From Litoditis marina (lineage: Eukaryota; Nematoda; Chromadorea; Rhabditida; Rhabditidae): a DNA stretch of 64,000 nucleotides. Where the stretch lies: NCBI GenBank assembly GCA_964036275.1, contig OZ038436.1, forward strand, positions 5,178,936 through 5,242,935. The letters run 5' to 3'. The position numbers were made by a program, and so were the translations under genes. Position 1 is the stretch's first letter. Each line of letters begins with the position of its first letter. Shown here piece after piece: positions 1 through 10,818 of the stretch. Under the pieces are notes generated by a model that searched no databases, was not told where the DNA came from, and saw only the letters and a list, made by a program, of their open reading frames with translations.

Positions 1-899
1 TCAGAAAGTGGTGTAATAACTGATCACAAACAATTCTACCAAATAGATAACAATTTCACACCGGTTAAAAGTTACACTTTTGCTGTTTGTTCATTAACTT
101 CTATTACAGTTATAAAACGCGTGGTTTCAAAAAGGGATTCTGTTGAAAATATGGATATTTAATAAAAAACGAATACTTATTCCAAACCAACATGTTCGTA
201 TGAAGTTAAGTAAGAGCTTGGGAAGATCGAGAGCAAAAACATTTAGAAGAATACGTTTTTTTTTTCAAATTTATTTACATGCAAGCATGTGAGATACATA
301 GAGAAACAGAAAGTAAATGAAAACCAAATGAATTTGAGCAATATGAAAACAATTAACGAAACTTTACAAATCTTCCATGATTCGAATTTGTTTGAACTTT
401 GATTTATTATGTTATTCCAATGTTTCACGTGATACCACGTTTGTTTGTTTCAAGGAGACTGATATTTGCTTATCTGATAAGCTGATTTCAGGAAAAGTGC
501 GCCCTATCAATATCAGAGAACAGGAAGAGCGGTTTTCAAACGAAAATGGAGAATTAAGAATTGTTAAAACTAATTAATAAAACCCCACTCTTTTGAGTTC
601 TAGAAAAAATAACAATTGAGTTCGCAAACTGGTTTGAATTGTGTTTCTTTTGTAGCGAACAATGAAGAAGTACCGAACTTAAATTCGAAGGAAGAGTATA
701 TATAGGAAACTTGTAACATTGAGCTGTTTTTCAATTCCTGAGCAAAATTAAGATGGAAAAGTATTCAAATTCGCTTAAAATCCGCGTAGTTGAATAAAAC
801 GAATATATTTTATATTGTCTCAGATCATGCAGCTAATTGCTCATTTTGACCAAAAATAACCTAACACTCAATAAAATCTGTTTCGCGCATGTATCACAC

Positions 900-1136
900 T
901 CTAGCAAGCATTCACCAATCGATGTACTCCTACAGTAATCCGTCAATTATTCAAGGGGGTGTTTTTTAATGAAAAAGTCATTACTTTGGTTTCAAATTCT
1001 CAGAGTTAGTAGTAGTAAACATGCAGAAGACACTATGAACATTTTGAGGCGTTCTGAATGCGCTAATAAAGTGAACTTTGACCTGGAAGTGTTAGCAGAT
1101 TACTGTAGAGGGTTATAAGTGGGTGGAACAAACTAT
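900..1136. repeat. MITE family H, copy 1 (TIR tip CTATAGT..GTTTCAC)
   Basis: Inverted arms containing CTACAGTAAT and ATTACTGTAG bound about 235 bp. The same arms recur at 14620-14862 and 47617-47848, with the common words ACCAATCGATG and TTCTACAGTAATC. No coding capacity, so a non-autonomous DNA transposon. Outer edges are approximate. Confidence 0.6.
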
Positions 1137-2283
1137 AACTCTTCGATGTTTTTTGATTTTCGGAAAGTTGAAGTTAATGGCAATACTGCATACTGTGGAA
1201 TTGAGTTCTCAACTCGTATTGGTAAAGAATATCGAGAATGCTTTTTCCCAATATTTGCGTTCGTGGATAGAATACGATAGTTCTAATGTCATCAGCTGCT
1301 CTAAAAGGGTTCTGACGGGAAAACAATCGTGAAACCATTACAGTCATCATCTCGATTTGGCTTACTCAGCTTCAAATGTTTTCTGCTAACTACTAGTCGG
1401 ACTGTAGATTTGCCACCCTCATTAGAAGTTCAAATGGGTTTTTTTATGAGAATCGCAACAAGCTCTCATGAGCTACTCATGGACCTATAATCTTAAAATA
1501 TCAGATAAATCATTAGAACCTCATGAGAAGTTTGTGAGTTATTGCTCAAGAGGTATCTAACAAAGTTGTAAGGGATTCGTGATGGGCCAGTTCACAGACT
1601 TTACCGAACCTGAGCAGTATGAAACAGAAAAATCAAGGTGGAGAATAGTGGAACAAACAAAAACTTTGACAGAAAATTATATGGAATGAATTGTGATTGC
1701 TTATTCGCGAAAACCAATCTATCAGTGCGGTGTCCGGCGACGATTTGACACGGGATTATTTAAATGAGGAATGGTATTATGACCCCCCCCCCTCCCGAAC
1801 ATGCGCTGGTTTTGCACGATTGATCCCTCAAGGTCAGAGAGGACCAAAGATCACTATCGATTCAAGTCAGAATCTACCTTTTCATGAGATTCATTCGAGA
1901 TGAGAGAAAGTTCGGTAGTTTTTGATACTTTCGTTGAATGGTAGAGTTTCCCAAACCTCAATGGCTCACCCATGAACAATATGACCTCAAACACGGAGAA
2001 GATTCAGTCGGTTTTCATAAGCCACACAGATGATTCGTGAGTAGCTCTCGAGCTTCTCATGATCTACTCGGATAAGATCATGAGAACCTCACATAGGTCT
2101 TTGTAACACTATGAAAACTATACCACACAACCACTATTCCAATCTGTAATACGTCAGTCAACCGACAAACCCAAGGTATAATTTTATTACTAATAACTGA
2201 TAATATTCTTAATTTAGTGATTATTAAATAAACACATTTAATATAGTATAACTTTAATTTAGTTAGTTTTTACTTTTTGACCT

Positions 2284-2362
2284 GGTCAGGGGTTTATCTT
2301 CCTGATGAGGCCTCGGCCCCCTGACCTAAGACATCGTAGAGGACGAGAGGCCGAAACGATGT
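2284..2362 (+). other. Two adjacent GC-rich hairpins with hammerhead-like words
   Basis: In an AT-rich setting, GGTCAGGGG (2284-2292) pairs with CCCCTGACC downstream, and ACATCGT pairs with ACGATGT. The first loop contains CTGATGA (2302-2308) followed directly by GGCCTC; the second contains GAGGCC followed directly by GAAAC (2353-2357). GGCCTC and GAGGCC are complementary, giving the exact box order CUGAUGA - stem II - GAAA of a hammerhead ribozyme. The sequences expected to form stems I and III are not arranged in the usual order, so function is unproven. Confidence 0.4.
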
Positions 2363-4288
2363 AACTTATAGTAATCTTTAATTATAATTAAGTTTAGATA
2401 GTAAGTCTTTGTAACACTATTTTATTACACTTATACTAAACTTATTATATTTAGTACATTTTACATATCACTTCTTCTTTTCTCTGTTTATTTAATAGGT
2501 TAGTAGAAATTGCTACCATGCTAGGTTTTGTGTAAATTATCCCTAGTACTTATTCATCCGATTTGATGTGGATACTCATTGTGAAAATGTTCACATTAGT
2601 GGTGTGCACCGGAGAATTTTTATCTGTTAGCGTAGTGCTTTCCTTTGCGCCCTGATACTAAAAGAACTCGTGGAACAGTGAAGTGAAGAGCACATTGATG
2701 TACGTTCATAATTCCACTTTTGATATATGACAATGACAATAGACGTTTATTAAAAAGAGTATCAATTTTGTTTAACAAACAAATGAGTGTTTTGAGTTGG
2801 AACATGTTTCATCGAGAACTGAGTGAATCGTGGTATTTGTGGCGGACGGATCAAGATTCCGTATTCATGGCACATTTGAGTAGAGCATGAAACATCCAAG
2901 TGTATTGATGGGAGCTCACTTCATGAAAAAACTTCTCCAAGAGTATAGCAGCTTTTCTGGACAACTTTCGATGGCTCTCAACGCTAACAGCCGTTCAATC
3001 AGATCAATCTGCTAAAACTGGCGATTTGATGCACTCTTATGTAGGTTTTAATTTTAATTTACAATACCAGTCATAGAGCACACTTATCGAGGACTGTCAA
3101 AAAAGATTACTGCCTCTCAACTACAAAAATACTTTTTTTTACTTCTTGAACTAACGATAAAAGATACGTAGACGCGTGTAGCACCACTTCACCCCTGATA
3201 ATAACGTTGATCAGGCGTGGGTTTTTTGTTTGTTAGCGGGTAACCTGAAAAAAGCCAGCTTTATCTTCACAAAACTGCAACTGGCAAACGTTTCGACATC
3301 GTATTTATTTTAGAATGAAAATTTGTGCAAGCGTCAAGCATAAGACATTTGGGTTGAAAAATGCCGCATCGCTCCTAATGTAGAATGAATAGCTTGGTCA
3401 CGAAAATGAAAACTTTCTTCAAAACATTACATATATGATGAAATCAGATGAAAAAAAAACTGTAGAAAACTAACTCCGAACGAGAGTTTAGTAGATTGTG
3501 AGTGTATGTAAATTCCCGCACATGATGTTTGGTTCGCCGCTCAGAAAACAAGCAAAGTTCCATGTAAATGAGAGTTGAATCATTCACGTGATACAGAGAC
3601 TATTTTCTCGACTTGAACACTAAAATGAATGTGTTATAAGTAATTAAGTAAAAAAAACTATATTCCGTGTCTCATGTGAACTTGAAAAACGCATTAAACA
3701 TATTGTGGTACACTACCATTACTACAATTATCAATTATGTTCGCGATGGAAACATAAACATAACTGAAACATGTGGTTTATTCGTGCGAATAAAGGTTGA
3801 AAATTCGAAAATTTCGCAAAAGTTAATAAGAAAACAATATGATAATTACAAGTTGAAAGTTTGTTCGATCTTGAACGAATCCATCCGACGTTACTTTTGA
3901 CGACTCGTGAGCAAAATTCCAAACATTCCATCCAAGTCATGAGTTATAAAACTGGAGAAGTCTCTCTCAATGATCTTTGAATCTTCTCAAAAGTGCAGGT
4001 GTACCCACAATCACACGCGTCTACTCAATTACAAATACCATCATTTATCTGTTTCACCACACTCTCTCTCTTTCAACATGACATCATTTCCGACTTCTAG
4101 CGATGCACTCGAGCAATTTGTCAGATAGGTACTTGGACAGTTTCAAACTGAAATAAACTCACCTCAGTGTTCCTACATTTCTATATAACCCGCTCTGTGA
4201 AGATATATTTCGTTAAAGGGTGCCTTCCGTACATTGATCAAGGAGAACTTTGGAAATTTATTCGGATTGGCCATTGGCCTATACGGCT

Positions 4289-4409
4289 AGTCAATTTCAC
4301 AGTCACGTAATATTGAAAACAGCAGAACCCTGAAACGTGCGATGATATGTGCACGATTCCTTGTTGAAAATCTAACTATACGTGACTATTCAATTTACTT
4401 CTAGTGTAA
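4289..4409. repeat. MITE family B, copy 1 (TTCACGTGACTAT termini)
   Basis: First of eight copies of a ~120-bp element with imperfect terminal inverted repeats resembling TTGAATAGTCACGT and TTCACGTGACTATGCAA, and an interior with AGCAGAACTCAGAAACGTG. Other copies are near 11616, 15420, 26250, 29022, 38978, 55495 and 63951 (cut by the window end). This copy is the most diverged. Confidence 0.7.
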
Positions 4410-4625
4410 CAGGCATTTCATGGCTGTAAGATTTAAAAGTTCACGTCTTGATACTAACTATGAAATGGTTCGGGGCAATCTTGATCCAAATACATCACCT
4501 CGGTGTTTCAGGTATGAGTAATATAGGTGTATTATCTCAACTTCCGTTTGATTCTTGCTAAATGTAGTGTACAAGTTTGAATGAAATAATAAAAAAAAAC
4601 TTGACAACACAATTCACACACACAT

Positions 4626-4862
4626 ATATAGTTCGTGTCATTCCCACTGAGACCCATTGGCACCGTGCCAGGATTTTAGGATGACTATTTCTCAGCGCAG
4701 ACATAAGTATTCTGAAGAAAGTGTACATTTTCGTGTTCTTTTGGAACTGAACAATTGCTAACAGAGATTTGCTGTTTTTTTCAAAGACTCCAAAGTAGTG
4801 AAAACTAGCCCGCAATATTCATTGGAACGCCGCCAAGTCTCAGTAGGAATGATCGGAACTAG
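4626..4862. repeat. MITE family G, copy 1
   Basis: A ~237-bp element whose left end reads TAGTTCGTGTCATTCCCACT and whose right end is its approximate inverse (AGTAGGAATGATCGGAACTA). Related copies occur at 11924-12135 and 43185-43320, and a reverse-complement partial copy of its left half at 43495-43592. The words CATTCCTACTGAGACT are shared with family F. Confidence 0.65.
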
Positions 4863-5651
4863 TTCGCGCGTCAATCTCAGTATTTTTGGCAGCGTGCGAT
4901 ACAAATGTCTAGGCAAATTTTTGTAGTGTATTGAAGTTTGACAAACCAGAATATGTTTTGTGCTGGCTCACCAGGTCCCAGCAATTAAAGGTGCAGGATT
5001 AGGTTAAAGGAAACAATGTTAACTAGAATAAAGTTGATACATGAATAATTACATGAATTAAGAGTAATAAATACTATCTATGAAGTTAATATTGACTAAG
5101 TTTAGAATAAAATACATCGTTACCACCTTTACGATGTTTTAAAGTCAGTGGTCGAGGCCTCATTGAGCCACCCGCAACGCAATGTTTTCAGCCTTATATC
5201 TCTCACTGTCCTCATTACACAAATAAAGTTTCTCAAAAAACCCAGGAAAAGGTATTCCAATAACCTGATTTTCACAGTAAATGGTAACAAAGTATTGAAA
5301 CAAACTATAGTTGATTTGAAGTTGCAATTGCAGAGATGATAATACGATGGGGGTTGCGGGGGTTCGACCTTGGAAAAATGATATCTGATTAATCGCCCAT
5401 CTGTTGTTAATGCACTCAAATGTACAGTGAAGAAACCGAGATGGGGACCGAAAAAGTGTGTGAATTGAAACCAAGATAGTTTCGTTTCCATGAACAATTG
5501 CATGAGTCCTAAATTTATAAAAAGAGAGTTAGGGTGATCTTTAAAACAGTAGAGTTTGACTTACGTGATTATTTTGTTCAGAAAAAAGCTCTGCAATGTA
5601 TTAAAAAATTAAGAAAAGTGAACCTTTCATATGTAACTGTTCTGCTGAAAA

Positions 5652-6107
5652 GTGTTCAGCATTTCATTCCATTCCGCGACATCTCAAATATGCCCATGTT
5701 TTCAGATTGATATAAAATGGCATTTTGCGCAACTTGATGTTTCATACGTTCTACTTATTGGATTAGAATTGGGCATAATGTTTGATCCTTTAATTAACCT
5801 TCAAAACTCAAGAGTTTATTGTATAGACTGGTACATAAATAAGGTTGGCTTTATCATTGAAGAAACTAATTTCTTCAATAGCGTGCAAAGTAATTCAGAA
5901 AACCGGGGTATTGTGCCAATTTCGGAGGCTTTGATAAGGTTTAGCATGGTGCGCGTAGACGTAGGTCAAAAACATCATACAACACTAATGAAATGGTTTA
6001 AAGAAGGACGATTATGTGGACCGATCCCGTTTCAACGATCCTTTAAACTGCAATTGAAAAATGTATTGCAGTTTAAGGGACTGAGGTGTTGGAATTGGAC
6101 CACATAA
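5652..6107 (+). pseudogene. Open frame with faint aspartic-protease resemblance, ending in a MITE
   Basis: A 151-codon frame. The segment YVLLIGLELG followed by FDPLINLQNS is reminiscent of the C-terminal part of retroelement aspartic proteases (ILLGLDFL type), but no DTG active site is visible and no other retroelement gene lies nearby. The last ~37 residues are encoded by the palindromic MITE at 5997-6124, so the frame as it stands is not an ancestral gene. It may be a fragment of a decayed LTR element or chance. Confidence 0.25.
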
Positions 6108-6124
6108 TCGTCCTTTTTTAAAGA
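5997..6124. repeat. Palindromic MITE family A, copy 1
   Basis: About 127 bp. Its arms AAGAAGGACGATTATGTGG and CCACATAATCGTCCTTTTTT are inverse complements, and the inner part also folds around CAATTGAAAAATGTATTGCAG. Diverged copies lie at 14999-15112 and 29293-29410. No coding capacity. Confidence 0.75.
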
Positions 6125-6639
6125 TCACAACAAAAGGACTTGGAAATAATCATGATCTTGTGATGGTACAACACTCTCAGCGGATCTCCAGCACGAACAT
6201 TGTTCTTTGTCGGATGCAAAGTGCCAAGAAGGAGGTTCTTGGTGTATTGATAGTTTTTCATTATTTTGAATTTGATGAGAAATCAACTAATTTTCACAAA
6301 GGATATTTTCTCTTACTAAAAACACTGAAGATGTGCTTTGAGACATACTGAGAAACTCGTATCGGCTTCTCTTATACAACCGTTCAACTGTACTCTGAGT
6401 ACGTCTTATTTTCTATATTAATTTGAAAATTTTTAAAACCATTTCTCTCATCACTTTCTAGTGTAAAAATTGATTTCATCTGTAGTAAACATTCAACAAA
6501 ACCAGTTGTTTGTTCATTTCGGTCATTTTAACTTGGAAAACAACGGAAAATGGGTGTTCTCATGATTTTCTGAAACAGTCATCTCGACTTACTCCATTTT
6601 CTGAGATTTCTCTTGAACTTTAAAACAAATAACTTTGAT

Positions 6640-7590
6640 TTTTTGAACGCGACTCAGTGTTCGATCCTTTTGCTTACTACAGTCATCCCTCGTGTACTGT
6701 TGTTTCACAATAAATCATAAAATAATTTTCCAAACTATTGAAGGTTTATCACAATAGTTTGTTTGGATGCATTCATTTGCCCTTGTACCTGTCTTCGAAC
6801 GCAACTCAATGTTCCATATTTGTTACTTAGAGGAGTGGGTTTATTTTTAACCGCTTAATCCAACATGCCGATCGCATTGTAAACTAAAAGCTAAACACAA
6901 CAGAACATTTTCATTACTTCATTGTTGTATTATAATTATAAACCTCTGATGAAAGTGTTGTCAGCGAGACAGTTATGTTTAAGTTCGTACCTTACTTTGA
7001 ACTCAACTCAATGTTGCATAAGTGGTACCTAAAGGAGTGATCATTTTTCACTTGTGCGATGATCTCTGTTTTTGTGATGTACGAAAACAGTAAGAAAAAA
7101 CAAGAGGATATTTGCACAACATTGTTGTTTTATGTCATTTTGCATTTTGGTAAAGTGTTACCAGCAAGAGTTCAGATATCAATTTACCGATCGTACCCTA
7201 CTTTGAACGCAACTCAATGTTCTATGATTTTTACTTATAGGAGTGGGTCAATTAATAATCGTTCCCTAACCTAGAAATGACCGAACGAGTTGTTAACCAA
7301 AAAATTAAACACAACAGAGAAGTTTCATTACTCCATTGTTGTATTATAAAAATAAACCTCGGATGAAAGTGTTGTCCGCGAGTTTTTTCGTTCCTCACTT
7401 TGAACGCAACCCAATGTTGCTTGATTTGTACTAATAACAGCGCATTTGTTCTCTGCCTTCGATCAACGAAATGGTCCGAAAAGATGTAAAATATAAATAT
7501 ACAAACGAATATTAGTTTTACTAACTTCTCTGTTGTTTCGTAATTATGTACTCTTGATGAAACTGCTATCCGCGAGATCTTCATGTGGTG
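6640..7590. repeat. Diverged tandem array, ~200-bp period
   Basis: Five occurrences of a core resembling TTTGAACGCAACTCAATGTT at about 6643, 6794, 6995, 7201 and 7398. Each is followed by a GAGTGGGT-like segment, an ACACAACAGA..CATTGTTGTATTATAA segment and GATGAAAGTGTTGTCCGCGAG. The spacing of ~150 then ~200, 206 and 197 bp marks an old, mutated satellite-like duplication. Confidence 0.6.
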
Positions 7591-8209
7591 GAACGGAGAC
7601 AATAGACGTGTTTCCGATCCAGCGAGACGGTGTGGCAAAATGAGAGAGCACAGGTATTCAGCGAGAAAGTGTGGCAAATGGAGAGAGCCATACAGGGCGT
7701 GGTAAAAGGAAAAGTACAAGCAAAATCGCGAGTTTTTGTCGCCAGAAAAACGTCTTCGAATGAAAATGAATGAAGAATATGGAATACAGTTAAACACCAA
7801 AATCTCTGAAACACCAAAACATCACGGTCGAAACTAAATACAATTTGTTCAAAAGCGGAAAATTAGTGAATGAATAATGAAAATCTGTGACTGTTCTGAG
7901 AAACAGCCATTATACTTACTGATAAATCGATTAGAGAGTCTCAGCTTGCCTATATGTAATTGTGCCGGGCAAATCAAGTTGGGCTGAGAATTTGAGATGG
8001 TTTAAAGATTTCCCCACTTTGAAATCGAACTTGATGGCTGACCGCTAACCTTACGTTTCCCAGGTGAGAATATGTTGTTAGGACTGCAACTTCTTCGTTA
8101 TAAAAACTATTTTTATTCATCATACAAAATCAAACGGTAATTATCGCAATAAAGTAACACATGGCTTGAATGGTTGCATATTGTAATCGTAGGTGGACGT
8201 GGCCCACTG

Positions 8210-8600
8210 TTTCACTTTCTCTATATAACTATTCAATTCTTCTGTGGGCAGTGAAACGCTTCACCAGGGTCAGTTGTAGTAAAGAACATTTATTATGCAT
8301 GGAATTGATGTTTTACTGTGAATTAACTCAACTCACAACTGAACGCATTGAAACGTTTCACATGTAAGCTAGATGCACCTTCCCCTCAAATGAAAGTTTC
8401 TGCTCAGCTTCAATTCTCTGCCCTGAAGGCAGTAAACAGTTTCACCTGCTTCCATTTTTGTAAAAAAAACAGTATACTGCATGAAATTGCTGATTTAATG
8501 TGAATATTAACTCACAACTGAACACATTACAGATTTTCACCGGACTTTTATATCTACTGCTCTCCCTCGAATGAAACTTTCCCCCGGCTTCCATTTTCTG
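8210..8600 (+). repeat. ~180-bp direct duplication upstream of the collagen gene
   Basis: Two consecutive diverged copies. GCAGTGAAACGCTTCACC (8248) is repeated as GCAGTAAACAGTTTCACC near 8430; TTAACTC..CACAACTGAACGCATT recurs as CACAACTGAACACATT; and ATGAAAGTTTCTGCTCAGCTT (near 8390) recurs about 180 bp later. Its position just upstream of the collagen promoter suggests duplicated cis-regulatory sequence, which is inference. Confidence 0.5.
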
Positions 8601-8712
8601 CCCTTTTTGTGGCTGACCCAGTAAAGATGTCCGGAATCCTGTTGCTTTGCCAGTTTTTCGCGTCCATCCCGACTTCATTCCTCCCCTTTTTCTCGCGCAC
8701 TCGCCGATCCGC

Positions 8713-8848
8713 TATAAAACGGCCGCGCCTACGCAGTTCTCCGCAAGCATTTCAGTTCTGCGGCGGCGCACAAACTCATTCCATTGTTTCACCCAACTGC
8801 TCCGGTCATTCGTGGACTATTCTCGGCGAGCGAGCGGGGATATAAAAG
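8713..8848 (+). promoter_or_regulatory. Candidate collagen promoter (two TATA-like boxes)
   Basis: TATAAAA at 8713-8719 and TATAAAAG at 8841-8848 lie in an unusually GC-rich stretch (8600-8850), about 290-420 bp upstream of the collagen start codon. A pyrimidine-rich stretch (9005-9115) then precedes the ATG and could hold a trans-splice or 5'-UTR acceptor. Which box is used cannot be told from sequence. Confidence 0.4.
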
Positions 8849-9134
8849 ACATTACTTGTTGAGACCTTCTATCGAGATGTTTCTATTACCACTAAGTGCT
8901 GGTCTCTGAAACGTTTTTTTCACAATATTGTCTAACTACCACTTGAATGTTTTCAATATTACCGCTGTGTCAATAGAAAAAAAATTGTAAACCAACTCCT
9001 ACCTGGCCTTTTCTTACTTTCTCTTCATTCTATCTACTCTTTCTTCAACCCTTATTTTCTCTCGTATACTCTTTTTCTACCCTCTTCGCTCTTTTTTCTT
9101 TTTCCCTGTTTTTTGGTTGTCCCATCACTCTTCA

Positions 9135-10749
9135 ATGAATCCCTTCCAGATGGAGAAAATGGAGACGTCGGAGCACCGGGAGCTTCGCCGTGTGGCCTTC
9201 TTCGCCATCGTCGTGAGTACTGTAGCCGTGATTGCTGCTGTGGTGACCCTGCCCATGCTCTACAGCTACGTGGCCAACTTCCAGTCTCATCTCATCATTG
9301 AGACCGACTTCTGCAAGGTGAGAAAAAGTTCTGCTGTGTTTGGAGTATGATCCCTAGTTTCCAGTCTTAGTTTGTAAATAATTCTTCTGCAATGTATCTT
9401 GCCAGCATTCATTTTTGAATATTGATAAGACAAATTCAAATTTTTAAAAGCAACAAATGTTCGGGCAAATTTGGATATCTAGAGAAATAAGTAATTTAAC
9501 TCTGTCCAATCAATCAATACGTATGTTTTGCAGACCAGAGCCCGTGACATGTGGGCCGAGATCCATCACTTGGATGTTCCCGCCTTCCAGAGAGCCAAGA
9601 GACAGTACAGCTCTCCCCAGCCGGCCACCTATCCTACTGGCGGAAGCGGAGGTGAGCCATCGTTTTTATACTCGCGGTGAAACATTTGAGCGGTGGTATC
9701 CTGCAGTAATTGAGCGAAAACCCGAAACGAAGAGCCTTTTCATTGGTACTAATTTGGATATAAGTACAAAAACAAACAAGTATCAATAAAATATGAGAGA
9801 AGAATCGAATTTTCATTTCATAAGTTATACAAAACAGTTTTTAAGGGAACGGCGGTGGACTGTGATAGTTTAAAATCTTGGTTGTACATGTATAAACTGT
9901 CGCATTTTAGTGTTGTCACTGTCCGTAACAGCACTAAAATTATTGGTTTTTCAATTTGGACAAAAATTTGACGTATTAATTATCAAACTAACATAAAGTC
10001 GACGTTTTTGGATATTATTTTTTATACTCAGGATATGGCGGTGGTTCTACCGGAGGTGGCTACGGAACTCCCCCAGTTACGAATGCCGAACCAGCCCCCA
10101 CCTGCTGCAGTTGTCAGCAGGGACCAGCTGGTCCCCCCGGACCACCCGGAGACGACGGAAAGGCCGGATTAGACGGACTCGGCGGCAAGGACGGAGAGCA
10201 CGGAAAGGTACGCGGAGGCCATCTTATAAGATGCTCGCAACATTTGAGTAATCGAAAGTGTAATCAGATTGTTCTTGCGGAGAATATAAAAATTAACGCT
10301 AAAGTTATATTCCTATCTTGCATAGTACTTGCAACATTTCGATTGAAAATAAGTACCGCAAAAAACCACTCTGACAGACATCCGCTTAATTTGTTGTATA
10401 TACTGCGGCGCAAGAATGATATCTATTGAAGCTACATCAAAATTGCTAACATGTAGAATGTTTGCAACACTTGAGTGACTGAAGCCTACCAAATTCAAAC
10501 TTTTTTCAAAGAATATGTGGTTCATTGACTATTTTTTCATAGCCAATGATGTAATTCAGTTTTATATCGGTTTAGATTTTATTTTAACATATCAAGTTAA
10601 TAATAATCAATAAACATAATTTTTTTATAAAAATTATGTTTCAGGACGGAAGCCTTTTGGAGTCAGCGATTGCCAACGAGCCATGCATTATCTGTCCCCC
10701 TGGACCCAGTGGACCACAGGGAATGGGCGGAGCCAAGGGACCTCAGGTT

Positions 10750-10818
<69 letters not shown>

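Larger units (their letters stand above)
1..8600. other. Gene-poor, repeat-rich intergenic region
   Basis: AT-rich sequence with only short open frames and no recognisable exon chain. It contains scattered inverted-repeat elements (near 900-1136, 4289-4409, 4626-4862 and 5997-6124), a GC-rich paired hairpin near 2284-2362, a diverged tandem array at 6640-7590 and a duplicated block at 8210-8600. The longest frame, on the minus strand at 5129-5503, has no domain I know. Distal regulatory sequence for the downstream collagen could lie at the right-hand end. Confidence 0.6.

Noticed and set aside
2284..2362. Definite hammerhead ribozyme
   Set aside because: The conserved boxes and stem II are present, but sequences for stems I and III occur inside loop II rather than in a permitted order; kept only as a finding to test.
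5129..5503. Minus-strand frame of 124 codons
   Set aside because: No domain, no splice context, unremarkable composition and an overlapping alternative frame of similar length.
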